From: Solirubrobacterales bacterium
GTDB taxonomy: Bacteria; Actinomycetota; Thermoleophilia; Solirubrobacterales; Solirubrobacteraceae
DNA length: 43,369 bases
Direction: 5' to 3'
Assembly (NCBI GenBank): GCA_019247075.1
Contig: JAFAPR010000129.1
Span: forward strand, 1 to 43,369
The notes under the pieces are model-generated. The model was not told the origin of the DNA. It did not search any database and saw only the letters and a list, made by a program, of their open reading frames with translations. Position 1 is the first letter of the stretch. Every line of letters begins with the position of its first letter. The position numbers and the translations under genes are program-made. Positions 1-9,025 of this stretch are shown in pieces.

Positions 1-1425
1 GGGCGCTGGCTCGAGGTGGGAGGCGTCGACGTGCTGGAGGATCGCGACCCCAGCTCCGGCGAAGTGGTCGCCCGCGTGCCGCTGAGCGGCCATTCCGAGG
101 TGGACGCGGCGGCGCAGGCCGCCCGTCACGCCAGCCGTCAATGGCGCCAGGTACCAGTTCAGGCACGGGCGCGCGCGCTGTTCGTGCTGCGCGACGCGCT
201 GCTCCAGCACCGCGGGGAGCTCGCGCAGCTGGTGGCCCGCGACATGGGCAAGACCGTGCCCGACGCCGACGCCGAGGTCGGGCGCGGCATCGAGTCCGTG
301 GAGGCCGCGGCCGGCGTCCCTCACCTGGTAAAGGGTGAGACCCTCGAAGGGGTGGCGACCGGGGTCGACGTTGAGCTCTTTCGCGAGCCGGTCGGCGTGG
401 TGGCGGCGATAACCCCCTTCAACTTCCCCGCGATGATCCCGCTCTGGTTTTTGCCTTATGCCCTCGCCGCCGGCAACACCTTCGTGCTGAAGCCCTCCGA
501 GCAGGACCCGCTGCCCGCCCAACGGATCGTGCAGCTGATCGACGCGATCGAAGAGATCCCGGCCGGGGTGGTCAACCTCGTGCACGGCGGCCGCGACGCG
601 GTCACCGCCCTACTCGACCATCCGTCCGTCGACGCGATCTCCTTCGTGGGGTCGGCCGCCACGGCTCAGTTCATCGCCGACCGTGCCACCACCACCGGGA
701 AGCGGGTGCAGGCACTGGGCGGCGCCAAGAACGCGATGGTCGTGATGCCGGACGCGGAGCGATCGGCGATGGTCGCGGGCGTGATCGGCTCGGCCTTCGG
801 CGCCGCCGGCCAGCGCTGCCTCGCCGGCTCGGTGGCCGTGCTGGTGGGGTCGCGCGCCGAGCAGGACGAAGCGCTTCAGGCGATAGCCGCGCGCGCCGGC
901 GCGCTCCGCCTCGGCCCGGCCACGAGTGCAGAGACCGACGTCTGCCCGCTCGTCTCCGTCGCCAGCCGCGAGCGCCTGCTCGGTGAAATAGAGTCAGCGG
1001 TCGCTTCGGGTGCCCGGCTGGTGCTCGACGGCCGTCCGCTCGATCCCGGGCCCGGTGGCACGCTCCTTGGCCCAACGATCCTCGACGACCTCGAGCCCGA
1101 GAGCCATTGGCTGCGCGAGGAGCTCTTCGGGCCGATCCTCTCGGTTCACCGTGCGCCGCATCTCGAGGCCGCGATCGATTGGTGCAACGGCAGCAGGTAT
1201 GGCAATTCGGCGATGCTCTTCACCGCCTCGGGCGGGGACGCGCGCACTTTCCGGCACCGCATCGAAGCGGGCATGGTGGGGGTCAACATCGGCGTGGCGG
1301 CTCCGGTGGCGTGGTTCCCGTTCGCGGGCTTCAAGGACTCTTTCCGGGGCGACCTCCACGCCAACGGTCGCGATGCCTTCGACTTCTATACGCGCAGGAA
1401 AGTGGTGACCTCGCGCTGGCCGTAG
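1..1425 (+). CDS. mmsA: CoA-acylating methylmalonate-semialdehyde dehydrogenase (MmsA/IolA family), 5' end cut by window edge
   Basis: This enzyme would oxidise a semialdehyde (methylmalonate or malonate semialdehyde) to an acyl-CoA with NAD, as in valine, inositol or beta-alanine breakdown. The reading frame is open to base 1 and codes G-R-W-L-E-V before the first possible GTG at 16; this looks like the usual N-terminal G-x-W strand of aldehyde dehydrogenases, so the true start is probably outside the window. Visible motifs are FNFPAM with PLWFLPYALAAGNTFVLKPS (cofactor region), the QALGGAKN stretch in which the general-base Glu of ordinary ALDHs is absent, as in CoA-acylating members, and the catalytic Cys in GQRCLAG (codon at 817). 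The C-terminus is full length. It precedes a glycosyltransferase, a permease and an amine oxidase on the same strand, so it may oxidise an aldehyde from amine breakdown. The family is clear; the substrate is inferred. Confidence 0.9.
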   Translation, partial: GRWLEVGGVDVLEDRDPSSGEVVARVPLSGHSEVDAAAQAARHASRQWRQVPVQARARALFVLRDALLQHRGELAQLVARDMGKTVPDADAEVGRGIESVEAAAGVPHLVKGETLEGVATGVDVELFREPVGVVAAITPFNFPAMIPLWFLPYALAAGNTFVLKPSEQDPLPAQRIVQLIDAIEEIPAGVVNLVHGGRDAVTALLDHPSVDAISFVGSAATAQFIADRATTTGKRVQALGGAKNAMVVMPDAERSAMVAGVIGSAFGAAGQRCLAGSVAVLVGSRAEQDEALQAIAARAGALRLGPATSAETDVCPLVSVASRERLLGEIESAVASGARLVLDGRPLDPGPGGTLLGPTILDDLEPESHWLREELFGPILSVHRAPHLEAAIDWCNGSRYGNSAMLFTASGGDARTFRHRIEAGMVGVNIGVAAPVAWFPFAGFKDSFRGDLHANGRDAFDFYTRRKVVTSRWP

Positions 1426-1466
1426 GACTCAGTCCCGCGGCCCTCTGAGCGGCCCTCCGAGCAGCA

Positions 1467-2774
1467 GTGGCGACGATCGCCTTCTTCCCCGAAGGGGCCT
1501 ACGGGCCGACGAACAACTGCGCCGGCATCGGCGCGGTCCTTCAGGCGCGCGGCCACCGCGTGGTCTTCATCCTCGAGGAGTCGTTTGCGGGCACGTTGGA
1601 GGCCCGCGGTTTCGAGGAGCGATTGGTAGCGCTCGCGCCGCCACCCGAACGGGAGCAGGAGCCGGGCCAGTTCTGGAAGGACTTCATCCGGGACACTGCG
1701 TCCGTCTTCAGGCGCCCGACGCTCGAGCAGCTCGGGCAGTTCATCGCCCCGACCTTCCAGGCGCTGGCCGACGGCGCGCATCACGCCGACGATCAGCTGC
1801 GCGCGATCCTGGACGACCTGCACCCCGACGTTGTGGTCGAGGACAACGTCGTCGCCTTCCCTGCTCTGGCTGCCGGCGGGCGGCGCTGGGTCCGGATCGT
1901 CTCCTGTAACCCCGCCGAGGTAAAAGACGAGCTCGTCCCGCCGGTCTTCTCGGGCTATCCGACCGACGACCGCGGCGCCTGGGACGCCTATTGGGAGGAG
2001 TACCGACGGGTGATCGGCCCCCTGTCGCGCGAGCACGACGAGTTCTGTCGGGCGCGCGGCGCTCCGCCGCTGCCCGAGCTCGAGATGATCGGCGTCTCGC
2101 CCTGGCTGAACCTGTACGTGTATCCGCGGGAGCTCGACTACGAGCGCTCGGCTCCGCTGCCCGGATACTGGGTGGGGCTCGAGTCGTGCGTGCGCGATGA
2201 GCAGGATTCGTGGGTGCCGCCCGTCGGCGACGGGCCCCTCGTCTATCTGAGCTTGGGCTCGCTTGGCTCAGCGGATGTTGAGCTCATGCAGCGCCTGATC
2301 GACTCGCTCGCGCCGCTCGAGAACCTGCGCACGGTCGTCTCGCTCGGCCCGCAGCACGAGCTGCTGCGGCTTCCCGATCACATTACGGGCGCGGAGTACC
2401 TGCCCCAGACGGCCGTCCTGGCCCATGCCGACGCCGTCATCACGCACGGCGGCAACAACACCGTCACCGAGAGCATGCATTTCGGCTGTCCCATGGTCGT
2501 GCTGTCGCTGTTCTGGGACCAGCACGACAACGCCCAGCGAGTCCAGGAGCGGGGATTCGGCGTCCGCCTCGACACCTACGGCCATGAGCCCGAGCAACTG
2601 GTCGACGCCGTCAGGCGGCTGCTCGGGCGCGCCTCGCTGCAAGACCGTCTGCGCGCGATCTCCGCGCGCCTGCAAGAGACGCCGGGAACCGTGGGCGCCG
2701 CCGAGGCGATCGAGCGCGTGGCGAGTGGGATAGTGGTCGGTGCAATGGCGAGTTCAAGCCAGCCCACCGTGTGA
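1467..2774 (+). CDS. GT1-family (MGT/UGT-like) glycosyltransferase
   Basis: A 435-residue GT-B glycosyltransferase of the macrolide/UDP-glucuronosyl type, which moves a sugar from a nucleotide donor to a small hydrophobic acceptor in the cytoplasm. The N-terminus (ATIAFFPEGAYGPTNN) is the first Rossmann strand and loop of the acceptor domain. The C-terminal donor domain has YLSLGSLGS near residue 260 and the signature THGGNNTVTES followed by P-M-V-V-L-S-L-F-W-D-Q-H-D-N near residues 325-360, the nucleotide-sugar binding region. Length fits the family. The GTG start at 1467 is the first good start after the preceding stop at 1425; there is no strong Shine-Dalgarno sequence. It sits 41 nt after the aldehyde dehydrogenase and may be co-transcribed, but nothing in the sequence tells the acceptor. 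Confidence 0.88.
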   Translation: MATIAFFPEGAYGPTNNCAGIGAVLQARGHRVVFILEESFAGTLEARGFEERLVALAPPPEREQEPGQFWKDFIRDTASVFRRPTLEQLGQFIAPTFQALADGAHHADDQLRAILDDLHPDVVVEDNVVAFPALAAGGRRWVRIVSCNPAEVKDELVPPVFSGYPTDDRGAWDAYWEEYRRVIGPLSREHDEFCRARGAPPLPELEMIGVSPWLNLYVYPRELDYERSAPLPGYWVGLESCVRDEQDSWVPPVGDGPLVYLSLGSLGSADVELMQRLIDSLAPLENLRTVVSLGPQHELLRLPDHITGAEYLPQTAVLAHADAVITHGGNNTVTESMHFGCPMVVLSLFWDQHDNAQRVQERGFGVRLDTYGHEPEQLVDAVRRLLGRASLQDRLRAISARLQETPGTVGAAEAIERVASGIVVGAMASSSQPTV

Positions 2775-2959
2775 TGCTCTCGCGTTACCTCGCCCTCTGC
2801 GCGCAGCGTCTGACACAATCGCCGTCCCGCGATGAGCGGCTGTAGGCTGTTAGGCGTTGTGTGTCAATGGCCAAGAGCGACTCAGGACGGAGCGCACTCT
2901 GGCCGGGTCAGGTGCGGTAAAGAGGATTCCGGGACGAACCGACCATCAGGAGGATGAGG

Positions 2960-4528
2960 ATGGAAGCGACCACGGTCGTAGAAACGGGGCCTGTGCGCCC
3001 AGCTGCAGGAGAGCCTGACCTCAAGCACGGCGCAATCGGCTTTCTCTCCAACCTGGTGATCGGGACTGCCTCGGTGGCCCCGGCGTACTCGCTGGCCGCC
3101 ACGCTTGGCTTCGTCGTCGCCGTCGGCGGCATCGGCGTCTTCTCGCCGGGGGCGATGATCGCCGCTTTCGTGCCGATGCTCCTGATCGCTATGGCCTACC
3201 GCCAGCTGAACAAGGCCGATCCTGACGCGGGTACGAGCTTCGCATGGGGCACGCGCGCGTTGGGGCCGTACGTCGGGTGGATGAATGGCTGGGCGATCTT
3301 CGCCGCGGACGTGATCGTGATGGCGTCGTTGGCCGACATCGCCGCCGTCTACACCTACCAGCTGTTCGGCTGGAACTACGGGGAGACCCACCTCTGGGTG
3401 CAGATCGTGGGCGCCGTCGTGTGGATCGTGCTGATGACCTGGATCTGCTGGCGCGGGATCGAGCTCTCCGCACGCGTCCAGCAGCTCTTGCTCAGCTACG
3501 AGATCATCATGCTGCTGGTCTTCGCGGCGGTCGCATTCGCCAAGGTCGCCGCCGGGTCGGCCCCGCACTCGATCTCGTTCCACATTTCCTGGCTGAACCC
3601 GTTCGGAGGCGGGCTGACGCCCCTTGTCGGCGGCGTGCTGCTAGCGGTCTTCATCTACTGGGGGTGGGACAGCGGCGTCTCCGTCAATGAAGAGACCCGC
3701 AACAGCCGCACCGCGCCGGGCGCGGCGGCGGTGATCTCGACGCTGCTCCTGCTCGTGATCTACGTGGTCGTCACCTCCGGGGCTCAGGCCTACGCCGGCA
3801 CCACCTTCCTCGTCAATCACCCCAACGACGTCCTCACCCCCCTCGGCAAAGGCGTGCTCGGCTCGGTCGGGTACCGCCTGCTGGTCATCGCGATCCTGAC
3901 CTCCGCTGCAGCCTCCACGCAGACGACGGTCCTCCCCACGGCCCGCACCACGCTGTCCATGGCGCGATGGCGCGCCATCCCGAAGAAGATCGGCGAGATC
4001 CATCCACGCTACCTCACGCCGACGGTCTCGACGTTGGGCATGGGCGCGATCTCGATCGTCTGGACGGTTCTGATTCTCGCGCTGGACCCGAGCGGCAACG
4101 TGCTCGGCGACGCGATCACCGCGCTGGGCTTCATGATCTGCTTTTACTACGGGCTCACCGGGTTCGCGTGCGTGGTCTACTTCCGCAAGCGGCTGTTCCG
4201 CAGCGTCAAGGAGTTTCTTCTGGTCGGCCTTTGCCCGCTGGTGGGTGCGCTGATGCTGACAGCGATCTTCGTCAAGGCCTTCATCCAGGACAGCAAGTCA
4301 GGGGTCAACTTCTCGCCGCCGATCCTCGGCATCCAGACCCCGATCTTCATCGGGATCGGCGGGCTCATCCTGGGAGTCATCGTGATGCTGTTCTTCATCC
4401 CCTCGCACCGCGCGTTCTTCCGCCGCAAGCCCGAGCTCCCCGGTCCCGACGGCTACGCCATCGGTGGCACGATCACGCCCGAGGACGAGGAGGCGGCCGT
4501 GGCTGCCGGAACCCACTCGGTCCCCTAG
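2960..4528 (+). CDS. APC-superfamily amino acid/polyamine permease
   Basis: An integral membrane permease of about 522 residues with many hydrophobic segments, including an N-terminal G-F-L-S-N-L-V-I-G-T-A-S-V-A-P-A-Y-S region typical of the unwound first helix of APC transporters. It should import an amino acid or amine by proton or antiport coupling. I chose the ATG at 2960 because AGGAGG (2948-2953) lies 6 nt upstream; an in-frame ATG at 2954 abuts that ribosome site directly and is less likely. The stop is only 3 nt before the start of the FAD oxidase, so the two are almost certainly one transcript. Permease, FAD oxidase and nearby aldehyde dehydrogenase resemble the gene content of putrescine or amine use clusters (PuuP, PuuB, PuuC), but the glutamylation enzyme PuuA is not in the window. 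Substrate is inference. Confidence 0.9.
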   Translation: MEATTVVETGPVRPAAGEPDLKHGAIGFLSNLVIGTASVAPAYSLAATLGFVVAVGGIGVFSPGAMIAAFVPMLLIAMAYRQLNKADPDAGTSFAWGTRALGPYVGWMNGWAIFAADVIVMASLADIAAVYTYQLFGWNYGETHLWVQIVGAVVWIVLMTWICWRGIELSARVQQLLLSYEIIMLLVFAAVAFAKVAAGSAPHSISFHISWLNPFGGGLTPLVGGVLLAVFIYWGWDSGVSVNEETRNSRTAPGAAAVISTLLLLVIYVVVTSGAQAYAGTTFLVNHPNDVLTPLGKGVLGSVGYRLLVIAILTSAAASTQTTVLPTARTTLSMARWRAIPKKIGEIHPRYLTPTVSTLGMGAISIVWTVLILALDPSGNVLGDAITALGFMICFYYGLTGFACVVYFRKRLFRSVKEFLLVGLCPLVGALMLTAIFVKAFIQDSKSGVNFSPPILGIQTPIFIGIGGLILGVIVMLFFIPSHRAFFRRKPELPGPDGYAIGGTITPEDEEAAVAAGTHSVP

Positions 4529-4531
4529 CGA

Positions 4532-5974
4532 TTGGCGAGGACACCGCAAGCGTTCGCTTCGGGCACGCCAGGAACGCGCTCACCGGCCCAGCCGGGTCGC
4601 GAAGCGGCCCCAAGGGCGCCGTCCTTCTGGCTTGACCAGATAGGCGAGCGCGCGCCTGCACCCCGCCTCGAGGGCGAACACGAGGCCGATGTGTGCATCG
4701 TCGGTGGCGGCTTCACCGGGCTGTGGACAGCGTACGAGTTGCGCCGAGCGGATCCTGGCCTCAAAGTCGTCGTGCTCGAGGCCGAGCACGTCGGCTTTGG
4801 AGCTTCTGGGCGCAACGGCGGCTGGGTGCTGGGCAAGGTCTCGGGCCGCGCGGAGGCGTGGCGCAGGCGCGGCGGCAACGATGCTTTCCGGGCGATGTCG
4901 CACGCGATCCAGGCGACCGTCGCGGAGATCGGAGAAGTCATCGCGCGAGAGCACATCGATTGCGACTGGCTCCACGGCGGATCGCTGACCGTCGCACGCA
5001 ACGAACCCCAACTCGATCGCCTGCGCTTGGAGCTTGAGCGCGAACGGACCTGGGCGGCTGACGACAGCGCGTGGGAGCTCCTGAGCAAAGACCAGCTGCA
5101 AGAGCGGGTCGCGATCGACCGCGGCACCGGCGCGCTCTACACCCCTTACTGCGCGCGCGTCCAGCCCGCCAAGCTCGCGGTGGGGCTGGCCGAGGCGGTG
5201 CAGCGCAGCGGCGCGGTGATCTACGAACAAAGCCCGGTTCTGGGCGCGGAGCGCGGGGTCGCGCGAACGGACTCCGGTCAAGTGCGGGCGCGCTTCGTGA
5301 TCCTGGCCACCGAGGGCTACACGGCCAATTTGCCGGCTCGCCATCGGTCACTCTTACCGCTTAACAGCGCGATGATCGTGACGGAGCCGCTGCCCGCGGA
5401 GCTGTGGCGCAAGTTGCGCTGGGAGGGAGCCGAGACGCTGCTCGAGGGCTTGTACCTCTACACCTACTCGCAAAGGACCGCCGAGGGCCGGATTGCGATC
5501 GGGGGACGTGGAGTTCCCTACCGCTTCGGCTCCCGCACCGACCGGGAGGGACCGGTGCCCGATCGCACGGTGCAGGAGCTTCGCGGCCACCTTTGCGCGC
5601 TCTTCCCCGCGCTCGAAGACGTCGGCGTCGCCCGAGCCTGGCACGGCGTGATAGGGGTCTCGCGCGACTGGTGCCCCACCGTGGTCCTCGATCGCGCGAG
5701 CGGCCTCGGTCTCGCGGGCGGCTATGCCGGGGAGGGCGTCGCTGCCAGCAATCTCGCCGGGCGCACGCTGTGCGATCTCATCCTCAAGCGCGACTCAGAG
5801 CTCACGCGGCTTCCCTGGGTGGGCGGGCAGGCGCGCAAGTGGGAGCCGGAGCCGCTGCGCTTCCTTGGCGCGCGAGGCATCTACTGGCTCTACGGGGAGG
5901 CCGACCGGCGCGAGGCCAGGACGGGGCGGCGCTCGCGGATCGCCGCGTTAGCGAACGCGGTGGCGGGCCGATAA
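4532..5974 (+). CDS. FAD-dependent oxidoreductase, DAO / gamma-glutamylputrescine-oxidase type
   Basis: A 480-residue flavoprotein. After a Pro/Ala-rich leader of about 45 residues comes the Rossmann FAD motif CIVGGGFTGLWTAYEL and then the acidic end of the second strand (VVVLEAEHVGFGASGRNGGW), the GASGRNGG loop being characteristic of the DAO family. Near the C-terminus GLAGGYAGEGVAASNLAGR is the second FAD contact. Such enzymes oxidise an amine or amino acid with oxygen, giving an imine/aldehyde, ammonia and peroxide. The TTG at 4532 starts 3 nt after the permease stop; an internal start nearer the FAD motif is possible since the leader is low-complexity. Coupling to the APC permease argues that the permease brings in its substrate. 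The exact amine is unknown. Confidence 0.88.
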   Translation: MARTPQAFASGTPGTRSPAQPGREAAPRAPSFWLDQIGERAPAPRLEGEHEADVCIVGGGFTGLWTAYELRRADPGLKVVVLEAEHVGFGASGRNGGWVLGKVSGRAEAWRRRGGNDAFRAMSHAIQATVAEIGEVIAREHIDCDWLHGGSLTVARNEPQLDRLRLELERERTWAADDSAWELLSKDQLQERVAIDRGTGALYTPYCARVQPAKLAVGLAEAVQRSGAVIYEQSPVLGAERGVARTDSGQVRARFVILATEGYTANLPARHRSLLPLNSAMIVTEPLPAELWRKLRWEGAETLLEGLYLYTYSQRTAEGRIAIGGRGVPYRFGSRTDREGPVPDRTVQELRGHLCALFPALEDVGVARAWHGVIGVSRDWCPTVVLDRASGLGLAGGYAGEGVAASNLAGRTLCDLILKRDSELTRLPWVGGQARKWEPEPLRFLGARGIYWLYGEADRREARTGRRSRIAALANAVAGR

Positions 5975-5992
5975 CCCAATCGGTGGCGGGCC
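5958..5992. repeat. Short direct repeat across the oxidase stop codon
   Basis: The 12-base unit CGGTGGCGGGCC occurs at 5958-5969, the last codons of the FAD oxidase, and again at 5981-5992, 23 bases further on. It lies between two convergent genes (oxidase plus, sigma factor minus). It may be a small local duplication; no terminator-like stem with a T tract is obvious in 5975-6090. Confidence 0.4.
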
Positions 5993-6090
5993 ATAGCCCG
6001 TTCGATGTCGATTCGATACCACCCCTCGGTACCAAATCGCCATCGAAACCACGGGTTGTCCGAAAACCCCCGCGGTGGCGCCAACGACCC

Positions 6091-7173
6091 CTACGCCGCC
6101 GGCCGCAACGCCTCGAGCTCGCGGCTCTCGGCCAGCTCCTCGAGCGCCCGGCGCTCCAAACGCCGCACCTCCTCGGCGGAGATGCCGAGCCGCCGCCCCG
6201 CCTCGCGCAGCGGGGTGGGGTCGTCGCCGTCGATGCCGTAGCGGAGCCTGACGACTTCGCGCTCCCGCTCGGGCAGCCGGTCGAGCGCGTGGCGGACGGC
6301 GTCCTGCCGGAGCGAGATCTCGACCTCCTCCTCGGGCGTGAGCTCCCCGGACTCGAGCAGCGCTCCCAGGGGCGTCTCCTCTTCCTCGCCCACCGGCCGG
6401 TCCAGGCTGGTGACCACGCGGGCGGCCTGCCTGGCTTCGCGTACCTCGCGCACGCTCAGCTCGGCCGCCTCGGCCACTTCCTCGTCGGTCGGCTCCCGGC
6501 CGAGCTTGGCGGTGAGCTCACGGTGGGCGCGATCGATGCGCCGTTCCCGCTGGCCGATATGCACCGGGATCCTGATCGTACGCGCCCGGTTGGCGATTCC
6601 GCGCTGGATTGCCTCCCGGATCCAGAAGGTCGCGTAGGTGGAGAACTTATATCCGCGGCGCCAGTCGAACTTCTCGGCAGCCCTGATCAGGCCCAGGATC
6701 CCTTCCTGGATCAGGTCGAGCAGCGGCAGGTCGAGGCCCTGGTACTTGCGCGCGTTGGCGATCACCAGCCGCAGATTCGAGTTCACGAGCTGCTCCTTGG
6801 CAGCCAGATCGCCCCGCTCGATGCGCTTGGCGAGCTCGACCTCCTGGTCGGCGGTCAGCAACGGGTGGCGGGCCACCTCGCGCAGGAACAGCGCCATCGC
6901 GTCGGTGGTCCGCTCAGCCAGCTCGCCGTTGCTGTAGCTGGTCTCCTGCTCGGGCGCGCGTCCGCAGTCGTCGCGGATGTCCACGCCTCGCTGCTCGAGC
7001 TGCTCCTGCATCGCCTGGGCCTCGTCATCGTCGAGGTCGAGCTCTTGCAACGCATCGCTCAACTCCGAGAGCGCGATGCAGTGTTCGGTGCGCCCATCGG
7101 CGCGATGCACGAGCTCCTCGATGGCTTCCAGCGTCGGCGGGCTTAGAGGAATGGCTTCTTGTTCGGCTGGCAT
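6091..7173 (-). CDS. Primary-type RNA polymerase sigma factor (sigma-70, RpoD/SigA group)
   Basis: A 360-residue sigma factor. The N-terminal ~80 residues look like region 1.1 (L-S-E-L-S-D-A-L-Q-E-L near residue 35 and E-Q-L-E-Q-R-G-V-D-I near 60), the autoinhibitory part found only in primary sigma factors. Region 1.2 starts with ALFLREVARHPLLT, regions 2.1-2.4 contain LVNSNLRLVIANARKY, LDLIQEGILGLIRA and KFSTYATFWIREAIQR (core binding and -10 recognition), region 3 follows (IGQRERRIDRA) and region 4 ends with ALDRLPEREREVVRLRYG and an R-x-L-G-I-S-A-E-E-V-R-R-L-E helix-turn-helix for -35 recognition. The ATG at 7173 faces the divergent MOSC gene across about 115 bp. It is shorter than E. coli RpoD because there is no large spacer; it could be the housekeeping factor or a group 2 paralogue. 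Confidence 0.92.
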   Translation of the reverse strand: MPAEQEAIPLSPPTLEAIEELVHRADGRTEHCIALSELSDALQELDLDDDEAQAMQEQLEQRGVDIRDDCGRAPEQETSYSNGELAERTTDAMALFLREVARHPLLTADQEVELAKRIERGDLAAKEQLVNSNLRLVIANARKYQGLDLPLLDLIQEGILGLIRAAEKFDWRRGYKFSTYATFWIREAIQRGIANRARTIRIPVHIGQRERRIDRAHRELTAKLGREPTDEEVAEAAELSVREVREARQAARVVTSLDRPVGEEEETPLGALLESGELTPEEEVEISLRQDAVRHALDRLPEREREVVRLRYGIDGDDPTPLREAGRRLGISAEEVRRLERRALEELAESRELEALRPAA

Positions 7174-7289
7174 GTCCTAGACGTTACCCGTCCGGTGAGC
7201 TCGGTGCGCAAAGTAGTTCAAAAGCGAAGCCTCGCTGTGCCGGGGTGAAGAAGCCGCCAGGCTACCCGGTTGCTCGGTACGTTAAGTCC

Positions 7290-8024
7290 ATGCGCGTGCT
7301 CGAGCTGTGGCGGTACCCGGTCAAGTCGCTCCAGGGCGAGCGTCTCGACGCGGTCGCGGTGGGCGGGGAGGGCCTCGAAGGCGACCGCCGCTTTGCGCTC
7401 TTCGACCTCGAGACGGGTTTCGGGCTGACCGCGCGCCGCGTGCCAGAACTGCTCTTTGCCGGCGCCCGGCTCACCAGCGACGGTGGCGTCGAGATCACGC
7501 TGCCGGACGGGTCTCTGGCAACCGACGACGGGGCGCTCAGCGATTGGTTGGGGCGCCCTGTCGCGTTGCGCCGCGCCGAGCACTCCGGCCCGCGCCGATA
7601 CGAGAATCCGGTCGACTTCGAGCGGGAGCGCAGCAGCCGCTGGGAGGCGTTTACTGGCGCCCCAGGGCCGTTTCACGACTCGCGTCGCACCCGCGTCTCG
7701 CTGGTCTGCGCCGAGACGCTGCGCTCGTGGGACCGCCGGCGCTTTCGCTCCAATGTGCTGCTCGACGGCGGCGGCGAGGACGGGCTCGTAGGCTCGACCG
7801 TCAGGCTGGGCGAGGCCACGCTGGCCGTAGGCAACTACATCGAGCGCTGCGTGATGGTGACCCGACCCCAGCCGGACGGGATCGATCGTGACCTCGCCGT
7901 GTTGCGCACGATCGCGCGCGAGCGCAACGGACGCCTGGCGATCGGGGCGCTGGTGAGGGAGCCCGGCACCGTGCATATTGGCGACGTACTCGAGCCGGCC
8001 GCCATCGCGGGCCCCGCGCTCTAG
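7290..8024 (+). CDS. MOSC domain-containing protein
   Basis: About 244 residues. The N-terminus MRVLELWRYPVKSLQGE is the MOSC N-terminal beta-barrel signature, and the C-terminal half carries the MOSC core with a conserved Cys in NYIERCVMVTRPQPDG near residue 190, the residue thought to carry sulfur in this family. MOSC proteins (YcbX, YiiM, mARC, Moco sulfurase C-terminus) bind molybdenum cofactor or move sulfur. I place the start at the ATG at 7290, where family similarity begins; the frame extends upstream to 7245 but that part (KKPPGYPVARYVKS) looks unlike coding sequence of the family. The stop TAG is immediately followed by the ATG of the SDR gene, so the two are probably translated from one mRNA. 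Substrate unknown. Confidence 0.85.
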   Translation: MRVLELWRYPVKSLQGERLDAVAVGGEGLEGDRRFALFDLETGFGLTARRVPELLFAGARLTSDGGVEITLPDGSLATDDGALSDWLGRPVALRRAEHSGPRRYENPVDFERERSSRWEAFTGAPGPFHDSRRTRVSLVCAETLRSWDRRRFRSNVLLDGGGEDGLVGSTVRLGEATLAVGNYIERCVMVTRPQPDGIDRDLAVLRTIARERNGRLAIGALVREPGTVHIGDVLEPAAIAGPAL

Positions 8025-8987
8025 ATGGTGGAAGCGGTGCCGCCCTCGCTGACAGACATCGCGCGAACCAGCGTGCGCACCGCCCGTGCCTTCGGGACTC
8101 GGATTCCAGGCGCCGGCACCGTGCTCGCCCGCTCGCTCGAGGATGCGGTCGGCGGGCGCAATGTGCTGATCACCGGCGCCTCTTCCGGGATCGGGGAGGC
8201 CGCGGCCGCCAGGATCGGCGCCGCGGGGGGCAACGTCCTGCTAGTGGCGCGCACCGAGCAGAAGCTGCGCGACGCAGCCACGAAGATCGAGCGTCGGGGC
8301 GGAGCCGCCCACGCCTACGCTTGCGACCTGACCGACCCCGACGATGTCGACAGGATGGCCGCCGAGGTGCTGCGCGACCACGGTCAGGTCGACATCCTGG
8401 TCAACAACGCGGGGAGGTCGATCCGGCGTTCGATTGCCCACTCCTACGACCGCTTCCACGACTTCCAGCGCACCATGGCAGTCAACTACTTCGGCCCGGT
8501 CAAGCTGATTCTCGACCTGCTGCCCGTCATGCGCGAGCGCGGCTCTGGCCACATCGTCAACATCTCGACGATCGGACTTCAGACCAATGTGCCTCGCTAC
8601 GCGGCATATGTGGCCTCGAAGGCCGCCCTGGATGCCTTCTCTCGCTCGGTGGCCGCCGAGGTGATCGATGAGGGCGTGCACTTCACGACCGTCTACATGC
8701 CGCTCGTGCGAACCCCGATGATCGCGCCGAGCAGGGTCTATGACCGCTTCCCGACGCTCTCGCCCGACGAAGCGGCGGAGCTGATCACCGACGCGATCCG
8801 CAAGCGCCCGAAGCGCATCGCCACGCCGGTCGGCAACCTCAGCCAGTTGAACTATGCGCTCATCCCCGGCGTCCAAGACATCGTTGTGAACCGCGCGTTC
8901 AAGCTCTTCCCCGAGGGCGACAGCGGCCAGCAGCAGAGCGCCGAGCAGAAGGCTTTCATCCAGGCGACGCGCGGCGTCCACTGGTAG
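8025..8987 (+). CDS. Short-chain dehydrogenase/reductase (SDR)
   Basis: A 320-residue classical SDR. The NAD(P) motif VLITGASSGIGEAAA is near residues 47-62, then the NNAG motif (VDILVNNAG), the Ser of the triad in HIVNISTIG, and YxxxK in Y-V-A-S-K-A-A-L-D-A. The 45-residue N-terminal leader (T-S-V-R-T-A-R-A-F-G) and the C-terminal extension beyond the Rossmann core are longer than in minimal SDRs and match the larger SDR proteins common in mycobacteria and relatives. The ATG starts directly after the MOSC stop. It probably reduces or oxidises a carbonyl/alcohol with NAD(P); the substrate cannot be told. It converges on the 907-residue fusion gene with only 38 bp between. Confidence 0.9.
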   Translation: MVEAVPPSLTDIARTSVRTARAFGTRIPGAGTVLARSLEDAVGGRNVLITGASSGIGEAAAARIGAAGGNVLLVARTEQKLRDAATKIERRGGAAHAYACDLTDPDDVDRMAAEVLRDHGQVDILVNNAGRSIRRSIAHSYDRFHDFQRTMAVNYFGPVKLILDLLPVMRERGSGHIVNISTIGLQTNVPRYAAYVASKAALDAFSRSVAAEVIDEGVHFTTVYMPLVRTPMIAPSRVYDRFPTLSPDEAAELITDAIRKRPKRIATPVGNLSQLNYALIPGVQDIVVNRAFKLFPEGDSGQQQSAEQKAFIQATRGVHW

Positions 8988-9025
8988 CTGCGGTCCACTC
9001 CCGCGACCCTTCGCGACGCCCGGGC

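Noticed and set aside
5404-7146. 580-codon plus-strand frame spanning the oxidase end and the sigma factor
   Set aside because: It lies antisense to the clear sigma factor and out of frame with the oxidase; no family features.
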